From contig ML978156.1 in NCBI GenBank assembly GCA_010015745.1, positions 820,970 through 884,969 on the forward strand: a stretch of 64,000 bases of DNA, written 5' to 3'. Source of the DNA: Setomelanomma holmii (taxonomy: Eukaryota; Ascomycota; Dothideomycetes; Pleosporales; Phaeosphaeriaceae). The position numbers and the translations under genes were made by a program. Every line of letters starts with the position of its first letter. Position 1 is the stretch's first letter. Positions 48,304 to 58,495 of this stretch are shown piece after piece. Below the pieces are notes generated by a model. That model searched no databases, had not been told where the DNA came from, and saw only the letters and a program-made list of their open reading frames with translations.

Positions 48304-49043
48304 TCAAAAGTCCAGTACCCACCCAGAAAAGTGTCCGTGTCCAAACTGAGGCCAGATCTCCTGCCCATACGTGCGCAACTCCACGTGCAAAGGTCTCGTC
48401 GCAGATACCCATGCTACTAGCTTGCTCTCGGTATGGTTAACGATCATGCTGGCAGGATCGGTCGCATCAGACTCGAAAGCGTTGTAGGCAAATTCTAGTG
48501 TTACGCGATTCACTTTTGGGAAGAGTTCGAGGAATGTCGTTTAGGAAGTGTCGTGAGTGTCTGTCCATGAGCTGATACTGTTCGTGTCGCTTAGACAATT
48601 GTCGAGTTGTATATGCAAGTTCTGAAAGCATCAGTGGCGGTTCCGGAGAGAGATGTCAGAGGGGTGTGTTAACCTGAATCACGCCGTACTGCTCAGCGGA
48701 AGCGTGGCTTAACATTAGTGCAAATGCTGAGAAGCTCTTTAGGAGCAGCGTGTTCAAGGCAAATGGCAGGACCTTGGCTTTTTGATGTATCTGCTTACAC
48801 ATCCCCAGAACTGAGAGAGTGGGCAGGGAGGGCTTGTCTTTGTGTTCGTAGTCTTAAGGGTGGCCGGCGAGGGCAAGATCTTGCTGGTGAGAGATATCAT
48901 AAGTAAAGATGTTGTGCTAGATCATGCTCCGCACTTCTCCTGGCAGGTTGAGGAACAAGGTGGAGCTGTACGTGTCTCGCAGTGTTCTGAAAGCAGAAAT
49001 CAGCTGAGGTTACAAAGCAGTAGTTGAATTGCACTTACGACAT
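48304..49043 (-). pseudogene. 2EXR-like gene with three in-frame stop codons
   Basis: The minus-strand first exon is ATGTC (49043-49039) with a GTAAGT donor. The acceptor TTTCAG gives M-S-T-L-R-D-T-Y, then F-L-N-L-P-G-E-V-R-S-M-I. An in-frame TAG (48918-48920) sits exactly where the family has Tyr. A TAA at 48852-48854 and another at 48541-48543 follow. The same frame still reads M-C-K-Q-I-H-Q-K-A-K-V-L-P-F-A-L-N-T between them, a second intron is intact, and V-N-R-V-T-L-E-F-A-Y-N ends it. It is a point-mutated, full-length dead copy. Confidence 0.8.
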
Positions 49044-49296
49044 CTTGTTTTTGACTATGAAAAGAGTGTTCGTTGAGATTGATTGCGAGATCCGCAGTAT
49101 CGAGGTCGCAGTGATGGGAGATGAGCGCAAAGCAAGAGCTGCAGGATAGAAGGAACATGTATAGGTTGCTGAGAGCGTGAATCTTTGGATTCTACACGAC
49201 GACCTTTTGTGATGACTTCCCCTCACCGGCACCGCCTGTTCGCAAGTTTGCATTCTCTTTCACCAAACTCCTCGAAGCTGCATAGTGACCAAAGTC

Positions 49297-49626
49297 TCAC
49301 CGCCACACGATCTCCACGTCCTTGCCCAAATGGACACGCATCCAGGATCGCGCGCTTCGCGGTTGCTTCTGATATGTCAACGACGTCGTTAGTCGAATAA
49401 TCGCGTTCGCACTTACATGGCGCTCTGGTATTGATCCGAAGTAGATGTCATCTCCATCCTGGATAGCACAGGCGGGAAGTGTCTTTGCTTTCGAAATACC
49501 TGGGTTGAACGCCGTGGTGTGCATCCAAGGGTCAACGTGAGAGTTGATGGAATAGTTGCAATGTACTTGGCAGATGACCACTGCTGAGAAAATAGACTCC
49601 GTGGGCTTTATATCTGTGGGTCCCAT
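49297..49626 (-). CDS. small hypothetical protein
   Basis: Minus-strand exons 49626-49417 and 49368-49297 are joined by a 48-bp intron (GTAAGT..ATCAG, in frame), giving 93 residues (109 if unspliced). It has A-C-A-I-Q-D-G-D-D-I-Y-F-G-S-I-P and ends in a basic R-V-H-L-G-K-D-V-E-I. No family is recognised. The 5' part (V-V-I-C-Q-V-H-C-N) could be an exon with a different true start. Confidence 0.4.
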   Translation of the reverse strand: MGPTDIKPTESIFSAVVICQVHCNYSINSHVDPWMHTTAFNPGISKAKTLPACAIQDGDDIYFGSIPERHVSANAIIRLTTSLTYQKQPRSARSWMRVHLGKDVEIVWR

Positions 49627-49687
49627 TCAAAGGGCTTTCACGGGCGCGAAAGTGGGCCGATTGCCATCAAGTGGACCTCTCTATCCC

Positions 49688-50830
49688 TCACGCTGCCGCT
49701 TGCTGCTTTTTCTTGGCGAACAGTACCGCCTTGTGCCTTCGTTCCTCGAACCCTGCGCTCTCGCCGCGATGCCCCTCCATCCAGCAGTTCTGGCAGTATA
49801 GATCGTTGTCGCACCCAAGGCACCGGAGAGTAGCGTCATCCTGACATATGATGCACCAAGTGTCTATCTCGTCATCGATACTCTTTTGCAAATTCGAGCC
49901 AATTGCTGGCTTCTTTCGAGGCGAGAAGGATGGTGCAGACGGCAAGCCTAGCGAATCAGTTTGGGAAGGCGAGGGAGCTGCCAAGGCCGCAAGACGAGCT
50001 GTAAAGGCGTCTTCGATGGCTTGCGTGCGGTCAAAGTCATCCTCGGGCATAGCAGTGGGAGCAGAAGGCAGTTTGAGGCCAGCGTCACCCATCTCAGTCC
50101 CACTACCGTCCTTTGCGCCTCCTGAAACTGGATCATGGTCTTCTGGTGGTGGTGATGGCGGATCATATTTCTTACTAATCTCCAGCTCAGCCATGACTCT
50201 CGCAATAACGTCGTCTGCCTCCTCAGCTTCCGTCGGTTTCTTGCCCTCGCCATCTTCTCCATCAGACACGTCGTCTCTGCTATAGGTCTTTATAGTGCCG
50301 CTACCGACGTTGACTTCTATGCTCTCCCAGTCTGTGAACTCTTCCTTGTTGGCCAGAATCTTCTTTGATTGTTGCGCATCTTGCGCTCTGCTGTTCACTA
50401 CTTCTGGCAATATCGTCTTCATGTCTCGTAACAGCTTGCCCACATCCTGCTGTTCCTTGTTCGATACGTCCCAATCCTTCCTGTCGCCGACTGCTCCATT
50501 CAGCTCTCCTAACAGCTCCTCGAGGCTCCTTTCATCTTCCTCGTTAAATTCGACCTTGTCGCCTCCAATACCCTCAGCGATAACTGCAAGGTAGTTAGGC
50601 GCGCCGGGAGCGGCTAGCGGCGCACCCACATCGTTCGTAGAGGTCGTTCGTGATGGCTGCGGCGAGAATGAGGGTGAAGCTGAACCCAAACGTGCAAAAC
50701 GAGCTGCGAGGTCATCCGGTGGCTTGGGAGAGGTGGAGGGAGCTATGGAAGAGTTGTAGTTGGTGTCAAGGCTCACGCTGGACTTCTTGAGCGCATTGAG
50801 CCGGGCGAGAAAGTCCTCATCTGATGGCAT
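49688..50830 (-). CDS. B-box/FYVE-like abscission regulator (ANCHR/ZFYVE19-like)
   Basis: A single exon of 380 residues starts with M-P-S-D-E-D-F-L-A-R-L-N-A-L-K-K, the typical N-terminal helix of fungal members. It continues with D-D-L-A-A-R-F-A-R-L-G and a long acidic, Pro/Ser-rich middle. The C-terminal zinc module reads C-I-I-C-Q-D-D-A-T-L-R-C-L-G-C then C-Q-N-C-W-M-E-G-H, the B-box-like end found in ZFYVE19/ANCHR relatives. ANCHR controls the abscission checkpoint through ESCRT-III/VPS4 in animals. The same role in fungi is inference. Confidence 0.75.
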   Translation of the reverse strand: MPSDEDFLARLNALKKSSVSLDTNYNSSIAPSTSPKPPDDLAARFARLGSASPSFSPQPSRTTSTNDVGAPLAAPGAPNYLAVIAEGIGGDKVEFNEEDERSLEELLGELNGAVGDRKDWDVSNKEQQDVGKLLRDMKTILPEVVNSRAQDAQQSKKILANKEEFTDWESIEVNVGSGTIKTYSRDDVSDGEDGEGKKPTEAEEADDVIARVMAELEISKKYDPPSPPPEDHDPVSGGAKDGSGTEMGDAGLKLPSAPTAMPEDDFDRTQAIEDAFTARLAALAAPSPSQTDSLGLPSAPSFSPRKKPAIGSNLQKSIDDEIDTWCIICQDDATLRCLGCDNDLYCQNCWMEGHRGESAGFEERRHKAVLFAKKKQQAAA

Positions 50831-51357
50831 CGCACGTCACAGCACACAAAAATGAAAACTTGTGATGAGTGTGTTAAATTGCACTATTAAGTCGTTTGTT
50901 GGTGTTGTTGTGGGGCGGAGGTTGAGATGGCGGTTTCGGCCTCGGGGGTGTGCGGAGTTGGAGCTTGGGCGAAGCTTGACGCGTTGCGGGGCATCAACAC
51001 CTCGACGTCTCCTCCACCACCAGCAAATATCTATCATACACAGAAGTGCGATGTTGAAGTGCCGTCAAACTCCTGGCTTGAGACAAGAATACTACCTGTC
51101 ATTGGCCACTTGGTGAACTATCTCACTACTTCCGATGCTCTTCCATCTGGAAGGCATTGGACTGGGGTCTGCTGACATCATAGGTCGCGACTTCCGAAGC
51201 TATCCCTCCAGTCATTCGACTCGAACATTGCGTGCTCTTGCATGAGTCTCTGAACAGTATTCAAATACATTCAGACCCAGCATAGATCTGTTTCCGACAG
51301 CGACCTCCTTCCCTTCAACCACATAAGCCCCTCAAATTAGCCGTCAAACAGCACACA

Positions 51358-52041
51358 ATGGCTCTCGCACCAAAGTTCGCGGGCCAGAAATTGGCATCTA
51401 GTGCAATCCAACCAAAGGCTGTGCATACACTTGAGATCTGTAGGACGATCACATCAAGGTCATCCGAAATCAGCTGACGTCTACATACAGACCTCGATTA
51501 CGTTTGCCCGTTCAGCGCCAAGATCTTCAAGACAGTCTACACTACAGATCTTCGCAAGACACTCCTCGAGAAGTATGGCGACCGCGTTGTGACCATCTTT
51601 CGACAGCAGATTCAACCTTGGCACCCGAGCTCCACCCTCGTCCACGAAGCGGGCTATGCTGTCCAGAAGGTCGACCCCTCAAAATTTTACGAGTTCAGCG
51701 CTCTCTTGTTTGAAAAGCAGACAGACTTCTTCGACGTGAACGTAGTCAACGAGACCAGGAACAACACATACAAGCGCTTGGCCCAAATTGCTGGCAGGGT
51801 CGGTGTGGATGAGAAGAAGGTGTACGACCTGCTCGAAATCAGTGACAAGCCGGGCGAAGACGGAAGCTTGAATTCGGGCAACAAGGTGACAGATGACGTT
51901 AAGATTCAAGTCAAGGCGAACAGGCTGACTGGCGTGCACGTGACGCCGACGGTGGTGTTTGATGGCGTCGTAGCGAATGAGATCTCGAGTAGCTGGTCGG
52001 AGAAGCAGTGGGAAGAGTGGCTGGAGAAGAACGCCAAATGA
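51358..52041 (+). CDS. DsbA-fold thioredoxin-like protein
   Basis: Exons 51358-51439 and 51491-52041 (51-bp phase-1 intron) give 210 residues. The junction makes E-I-Y-L-D-Y-V-C-P-F-S-A-K-I-F, so the thioredoxin-like active site is C-P-F-S, with only one Cys. Helical text follows (F-D-V-N-V-V-N-E-T-R) and the cis-Pro loop is G-V-H-V-T-P-T-V-V-F-D-G. This is the DSBA-like thioredoxin group (often called Thioredoxin_4) known in fungi. A single Cys suggests a glutathione-S-transferase-kappa-like or redox-sensing role rather than a classic oxidase (inference). Confidence 0.85.
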
Positions 52042-52306
52042 CTACCAGGTGGGCGGACACAAGCAATGCTTTGAGGATTCGCTAGGCAATGCATGGTACT
52101 TATTCAGGCGAGAACGACAGAGGAGTGACGTCAGTGCAATTAAGATCTTGCCTTCGTTTATGAATCGCGCCTTCTTTCGTAGGTCCAGCCCCACACCTAG
52201 ATGACCCAGCAGCAGCTCACACGACTTTGCCAAAGCAACCTCAAGACCAGGAGATCCAACATACAGCAATCGAGTGTTGTACCTCGACCTGAACTTCAAG
52301 CGGGCC

Positions 52307-53014
52307 ATGAGCGACATTATGTGGGTTGCGGGGTCCAAAAGTTGTTGCGACATTGCTAGCAAGATCACAGCGCCGAGCGCAACACCCGCGAGTCACCACT
52401 CTTGCGCCTACCGGGCGAGATCAGGAACAACATCTACAGATATGTCGTCGAAATCAACACCGTTATAATAAAGGGACCATGCTCCCCCTCGTGGAGCGAC
52501 ATACTGGCTCTCGCTCCGCACATTGAGCATGAGCGACGTACTGGCTCTCGACCCGCACGTTTGGGCGAATCTCTTCGTGAGCCATCAAGTGTATCACGAA
52601 GTAAAACTACTCCCGTTCTCACTGAACCCGCCGTTCTTTCACGAAATTCGAGTTCTCTCAGTTGCTGGCCTCTCTTGCTTCAACAAGGACCAGATTCGCG
52701 AGATCAAGAGCCTTTCAGTCATGGTCGATGTCCAAGGCAACCTCGTCATCGACTACCTGAAAGTAGCACGCGTTTACAAGCTGCTCGTCAACGATCTACT
52801 TCCGGCTTTGCGATCTCTACACATCGAAGTGTTTCCACCTCTACCGGCAGTCAGGGAAGTCAACAGGCACCTACCGCTCCTGCATGAATACACTGAAGAG
52901 CAATGCGGAAGGTTGGCACAACTGAAGGCGTGGATCTTGGATACTAGTGACGAAAAAGTTCAGCTTGAGACCGGTCCGCTGAGGTGTTGCGAGTCGGGGC
53001 GCTGCGAAGACTAG
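52307..53014 (+). pseudogene. array copy 1: 2EXR-like gene frameshifted by a tandem duplication
   Basis: The first exon 52307-52320 (ATG plus 11 nt, phase 2) splices over 50 bp (GTGGGT..ACAG) to A-E-R-N-T-R-E-S-P-L-L-R-L-P-G-E-I-R-N-N-I-Y-R-Y. A 37-bp direct duplication at 52494-52567 then shifts the frame by one. The rest of the family sequence follows in the new frame: L-F-V-S-H-Q-V-Y-H-E-V-K-L-L-P-F-S-L-N, open to 53014. Removing one copy restores one continuous frame. Confidence 0.75.
52494..52567 (+). repeat. 37-bp imperfect tandem duplication
   Basis: Two adjacent 37-bp units both begin GAGCGAC[A/G]TACTGGCTC and agree at about 25 of their first 28 bases, then diverge. The unit length is one more than a multiple of three, which explains the frame change of the host gene. 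Confidence 0.8.
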
Positions 53015-53426
53015 CAGAGAGCGCAGCGGCGTGCAATCTCCATGGAAGCCTAAGGAAAAAGCAAACTTTGAACATGGCATGAAGATTTGGACTCCAACAG
53101 GGAACAAGAGCTTGCAGATAGCAAGGGACAAATATCAGATGTGCGACAGAGGATTACTGTGAGCCTAATCGGACAATTCTTGCCAACAACTGATGGGGTC
53201 AACTGAGAAGTCAATTCGCTATGTTTGCCATTCTCGATCGTGAGTTGGCGCCTTCCTCAATCTACCTAGGCGGCTTTGGTCAAATCACAACAACCCCGCA
53301 TCGCAAAATGAACAGCAAAGTACAAAAGTCAACATGCTACCCCGGAGGAGCTCTAACAGTCCGTTGCATAACAACAGGTGAGTTCGACAGGGAAACCTAT
53401 GCTTTGCTTGGTTGATCACACTGCAG

Positions 53427-54010
53427 CTCCGAGAGCAACAGGTGCGAGTCACCACTATTGCGGCTGCCCGGTGAGATCAGAGATGAAGTATTTGCTTACA
53501 TCTTTTCAGGCATGAGGCTGCCTCTTGCTGGCTCGTTCGATGCGACTCGCGGCGACATACATAACATGTGCGGCAACGACCTTGCTCTTGTGACAGTCTG
53601 TCGCCAGATCTATCGCGAAACACGTGTCCTGCCCTTCTCTTCAAGCACTTGGGTGCTTCCCACCCTTGAGACTCTATCCCCTGGCAATCTTTGCCGTTTC
53701 CAGGAGTTTCAGCTTAAAGCAATTAAACACCTTTCACGTCGAGCACACTCTGGGAGATTACATCAGGAAAGACGGCTATCTTGAAGTGTTGAAAGATCGG
53801 GGCGTGCCCTTGCGCGATATGTTGCCTGGTGTAGAGAGGATCTATCTGTTCGTTCATGCCCGCGAGCCTGACTTTACTTTTAGCAATGGTCAGATGTTAT
53901 CGTCGAAGGAGGAGGACGAGGCAGAACAGCGGGAGGACCTCGGAAACTTGAAGGCCTGGATGTTGGAGGGTAGTGTTGGAAAGATTTGCATCGAGTCAAA
54001 TTTACGGTAG
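53427..54010 (+). pseudogene. array copy 2: 2EXR-like gene with a one-base insertion
   Basis: After a CAG acceptor at 53426 the frame reads C-E-S-P-L-L-R-L-P-G-E-I-R-D-E-V-F-A-Y-I-F, then T-V-C-R-Q-I-Y-R-E-T-R-V-L-P-F. At about 53735-53737 one extra base moves the frame. The homologous text V-E-H-T-L-G-D-Y-I and L-P-G-V-E-R-I-Y-L-F follows in the next frame to 54010. First-exon candidates at 53221 and 53308 are both out of phase, so the 5' end is also doubtful. Confidence 0.65.
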
Positions 54011-54247
54011 TATGATGATATTTGGGCCAAGGCAGCAGGAAGTGAAGATGGAAAGGAGGCCTATTATGTCCGAGACCAGGACTGCAGCTGTCACAAGGTG
54101 AAGGCAGCAGCCAATGCTGCCGTGTCTCCCACTCTTTAACCTCACTTCAACTTCATCTGCCTCAGTCCCTCTATACTTCTAGCCCGCTTCCTTCACAGTA
54201 TAGCTCGTACACCTACAAGCGACGCTACTTCCTGGACACAAACAGAT

Positions 54248-54955
54248 ATGGACGCACCAGGCGAACCGCCGACGGAGGCAATGTATGTTCGAGTGTCGAA
54301 TGTATCAGAGCTTTGCTGACATCTCAGCAGTACTGATCGTAACGCGCGCAAGTCACCGCTCTTGCAGCTTCCGGCAGAAGTTAAGAACGAGATATATGGC
54401 TACGTAATCGGAGGCAGAGACATTAACCTCGCGGGCTATCGCACTGTCCACCATCCAGACATTGCATTACTCGTTGTTTGTCGTCAAATCTATCAGGATA
54501 CTCGCTTGCTTCCTTTCGCGCTGAACCATGGGACTGTCACCAATCTCCTTGGGCTCAAGGTCGATTGCCTTTTCCTCTTCAAAGACTTCCAACGGCTCTC
54601 AATTCGGCACGTTCGTCTGGAGCAAGCCTGGTCCGTTGTGCATGAGTGTCTCGACGACATGGAAACCCAGGGTTTATCCTTCCGCGACATACTGCCCGGC
54701 GTTGTCAGTGTACACCTGGACATGTATGAAGATGAAAGGGCGCCCGCGTTCTTCTCATCAGACATGTCTATTATCTCAGACACGGCTTTGCTCCCATGGC
54801 GGTCATCACGGTCAGATTGGAGGAAATTACGAGGTTTCGCTTTGAAGAAGGAGGTGATGTATCTGAAAGCATGGATGCTGAGTGACAGCGTGGGGAAAAG
54901 ACCTATTGAGGTCTTTACCACGAACGATCGAGATAGGAAGAACACGCTGGGCTAG
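54248..54955 (+). CDS. array copy 3: 2EXR/F-box-like family protein
   Basis: Exons 54248-54282 (35 nt) and 54331-54955 are joined by a 48-bp phase-2 intron (GTATGT..CAGCAG), giving 219 residues and an intact frame. It has S-P-L-L-Q-L-P-A-E-V-K-N-E-I-Y-G-Y-V-I-G-G, then V-V-C-R-Q-I-Y-Q-D-T-R-L-L-P-F-A-L-N, the C-terminal I-L-P-G-V-V-S-V-H-L-D and a final Y-L-K-A-W-M-L-S-D-S. It is a good reference member for the family. Function unknown. Confidence 0.85.
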
Positions 54956-55334
54956 GACAAGCCAGACCGCATAGTGGCTATTGGAAGCCATGATCGAATG
55001 GAAGTGAGCATGAGCGAGCACAAAATAGCATACCAGGAGACTGGGAACATCGAAATCGTGATCTGCGCCTTCTTGGCACGCTCTCACCTTGGTACAGCAT
55101 ACAAATAGCTCTCTGGATGATATAATCACAAACGATCTTTCCAAATACACCTTTACTTCCTCACTTCTGCACTTATCTCGTCCGCTCCAACAGCAAGTCT
55201 ATATTACTCGACGTCCCACAAAGCACTTTGCAACAACGGTGCGACATGGCAGAGGCAACAGACATCAGGACCATCAATAAGAATCGCGAAGACGACATGC
55301 ATGTTCTCATTTTCAGTCGACCACACGATTGCTA

Positions 55335-55985
55335 ATGTCAGATAGCATGGAGCACAATGCGCGCGAGTCGCTATTCTTACGCCTGTCTGTCGAAATCCAA
55401 AATAAGATCTATGGCTACGTACTCGGTGGCAAGATATGGTCTCTAGGCGAAAACCGCTTTGGAGAAGATACGCGCCGCATATATCGGGAGAGTCCAGCCC
55501 GCGACCCTGGCGACCGAAGTCGAGAATATAACGCCTTGCTCCTCGTGTCACGTCAAATCCACCAAGAGGCACAACTCCTACCATTTGAACTCAACACATT
55601 CGATCTTGGCGATTTAGAGGTCGTCGACTATATGATTGAGGAATTCACTGCGGTCCAGATCGGTGCCATCAGGCGAGTCAGCTTGGGCTTCGATCAATTC
55701 CTTCGGTTTTACAATTCACGTCTCATCAGCGAATATGAGCTGAACAGTCTGAGTGAACAATACGGCCTTTTCTCCGAGTTGCTCCCCGGATTGCGGTCAC
55801 TCCATCTGTACAACTCCATAACGCGATGGTTTTATCGTCAGGATGACCAGATAGCCGAAGACTCCGATTGGAGAGATGCGCATGAATATTTCAGGAGTGT
55901 CAAAGCATGGATTGCCCAGAGTATCAACGAGGATGTCAGGCTGGAGTGCGATTCGCTGTACGCTCCTCCTTGGTGGAAGAGGTAG
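55335..55985 (+). CDS. array copy 4: 2EXR/F-box-like family protein
   Basis: An intact frame of 216 residues starts at M-S-D-S-M-E-H-N-A-R-E-S-L-F-L-R-L. It has N-K-I-Y-G-Y-V-L-G-G-K, then L-V-S-R-Q-I-H-Q-E-A-Q-L-L-P-F-E-L-N-T-F, L-L-P-G-L-R-S-L-H-L and V-K-A-W-I-A-Q. An ATG at 55246 could begin a first exon, but no donor fits, so the unspliced start at 55335 is preferred. It is the only array member whose first exon cannot be found. Confidence 0.75.
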   Translation: MSDSMEHNARESLFLRLSVEIQNKIYGYVLGGKIWSLGENRFGEDTRRIYRESPARDPGDRSREYNALLLVSRQIHQEAQLLPFELNTFDLGDLEVVDYMIEEFTAVQIGAIRRVSLGFDQFLRFYNSRLISEYELNSLSEQYGLFSELLPGLRSLHLYNSITRWFYRQDDQIAEDSDWRDAHEYFRSVKAWIAQSINEDVRLECDSLYAPPWWKR

Positions 55986-56252
55986 TATTAGAAGTGAATG
56001 GAGACCAGGTCCGCAAGACTGCATGATGCTAAGGAGAGCCGAGGTGACACGGTGTAACAGGAGTGAACGGAGTGAATTAGTTCAGTACGTGCTTAAGGAG
56101 CCGTGGCGAGATCAGACAACCGGATTCATGCCTTTCCTATACACGCACGCATGGAGTGTAGCTCAATTTAACTTTCTTACAAGCGCTGCTCTTCTCTTTT
56201 CATCAATGATCTTTCGGCCAGCACACTGCAATGTTAACACAACTCGTCAACA

Positions 56253-56963
56253 ATGGCAAAACCAAGGCCGACAGCCTTTGCACTTGCAATGCGCGCCGCG
56301 GAGTAGGTCACCAGTAAATCTTTTCACTCAACGCTGTACGCTGACAGTAGTGCCCAAAGTAATGAGCACGATTCAATGTTTCTTCGTCTACCGGGAGAGC
56401 TGAGAAATAAGGTCTATCGCTACGTCCTGGGAGGCCGAACCTTGAGGCTCAGGGAAGAAATCATGGCCAAGGCCCAAATCGAGGACCCGGTCGTAGCTGC
56501 ATCAATCGGCGACACGAGCGATATGCCCCAAAATCTCGCCTTTCTCGCTGTATGTCGCAAGATCTACCACGAGACACGACTGCTGCCCTTCACGCTCAAC
56601 ACCTTCCATTTCCGACACGTCTACCACCTGCCCACTACGCTACAGCAATTCGCTCCCTCTCAGACACAAGCGATCACACGCATCCGGTTCAGGAGTGGAC
56701 TGTGGTCTCTCGAAGAAGCAAGTATTTCTCCGGAGAGGGAGATGATAGAGCGCGTGCAGTTTACAGCCATACTTCCTGGCGTGCAGTCTGTATACATCGA
56801 TTTCCGCATCTCCAAGGAAGCTGGCGACTGGGGTCGAGACATACAGCACGATCTGCACGATGCCAGTGGTAGAATATTCGCGATGACGAAGCAATGGATT
56901 CTCAGGGGTAGCGGGCACGAGATCGAGATTGAGGTTAGTCCGCTTTTCGAGGCGGATACTTGA
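56253..56963 (+). CDS. array copy 5: 2EXR/F-box-like family protein
   Basis: Exons 56253-56302 (50 nt) and 56348-56963 are joined by a 45-bp phase-2 intron (GTAGGT..ACAG), giving 221 residues. It reads F-L-R-L-P-G-E-L-R-N-K-V-Y-R-Y-V-L-G-G, then A-V-C-R-K-I-Y-H-E-T-R-L-L-P-F-T-L-N-T-F, I-L-P-G-V-Q-S-V-Y-I-D and K-Q-W-I-L-R. An intact copy with a short basic first exon (M-A-K-P-R-P-T-A-F). Function unknown. Confidence 0.85.
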
Positions 56964-57664
56964 CACACCAAAAGAGGTGAGCAATGAAAGGTAGTTGTGG
57001 AGAATAAGGTCAAGAGCAGCGGAGCAGTGGGTGAAGGAATAGAAGCAAGAACACGACCAGAGCGGCCGATGGCAGGACGGACAACTCATGAAAATTTTGC
57101 GCGACTCGACTCGGTCGTACCAGATTGTTCAGCACTCTTGCTCTCTAGAGTACGGGCTTTAGAAATCGGCAGGAAGAGAAAAGAGAACGAAAGTACGCAC
57201 CCACTGATCAAATTGTTCAAATTTTCAAAGTGTGGTCAGAAACTAAAGCATTAGTGTTCCAACTTCTGATGGACCTGAACACTAAGAAGAGCAACTCGCT
57301 ACTCCACCATGGTCCAAAGACAGCGCTTGCGCTAAGCTCACCATCGCTTCCTACTTGGTTTAAGAGACGATCCGGCCTGTTTTATCTGACAACCACCTTT
57401 GCTCCGAGATTTTATCTCTAACATTTCCATTCTTAGTCTCCAAATATACTTAGTCTCTAGATATACACTCCAGATCTCGTTGTCGAGGAACATTCGCACT
57501 TGGAAGTTTTCCACGATCCCACAGTCGTTCTCGCATCATGGCCGTGTATGGGACCTGGCAGTTCCATATGTCTCACAAATCGTTCGTATGCGCTGATACT
57601 GTAGGTATAGCCAACTAATTAACGAGTGAATGTATGTCTGACCAAGACACGGCACTAAACGCAG

Positions 57665-58001
57665 CGAACTCGAATCGCCCCTTCTAAGACTGTCTGGAGA
57701 ACTTCTGAATCGCATCTATGACCACGTTTTTGATGACGACATAGTATTCTTGACGGTCCGGACACGTTGGCTCACTCCGCCAGCGGATCGCTCACGTTCA
57801 CAACTTAGCATCCTCCGAACATGCCGGAAACTATACCAAGAGACATCACTGCTTCGTTGTTCTCTTCAAACCTTCGAGTTCGAGGAACTAGCTACATTCG
57901 CCTGGCAAGTCTATCATCTCGCTCCGGCTCAAAGCCGTGCGTTGAAGACCGTGGTGATTAGACTGCACTTCTGCGCCTACGAAGTCCCAGCCTTCATCTA
58001 G
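57665..58001 (+). pseudogene. array copy 6: truncated 2EXR-like gene
   Basis: After an ACGCAG acceptor (57664) the frame reads E-L-E-S-P-L-L-R-L-S-G-E-L-L-N-R-I-Y-D-H-V-F, then L-R-T-C-R-K-L-Y-Q-E-T-S-L-L-R-C-S-L-Q-T-F. It stops at 57999-58001, well before the family's C-terminal L-P-G-V segment, which is not found in the following sequence. ATGs upstream do not give a first exon in phase 2. It is probably a dead, C-terminally shortened copy. Confidence 0.6.
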
Positions 58002-58495
58002 TGGATGTGGTACCGGGGTATATCGTCTTCACATGTACTCTCCGGATAGACTACCGTCAAGATAGTCCTTACAAGATGCTCGTGCGGCTGTTGTCGAGGC
58101 GTAATCGCCTTGCGCAAGCGAGAGCTGGAACCGTGGTTTACGGAAACGACCGAGGGCAGGATTACGGTGCAATGAACAAGCGATCCAAGTTTTCCGCCAA
58201 TTCCTAGGACGAGGAGAGTGAAAGCGTACGCAGTTCGGCCCCTTACGCCTTGGCCAGAGCAGATGTTCACCGAATATGAAAATGGGGAGCCAGTTGTTGC
58301 CTGGGTGAGGCAGTGAAAGTGTCGGTTCTCGCAATCCCCTCCAGGGAGATGGAGACTCTTCCCTCATAAAAGTCATGACACCTGTACCGATCCTGTATCT
58401 CAATACCCTCACACTTTCAGAGTCTGTCTCAAACCACTGTCAACCCAAGGATCTTTCGACACTCTCTCAACCATACACAACAGGAACCAACACTA

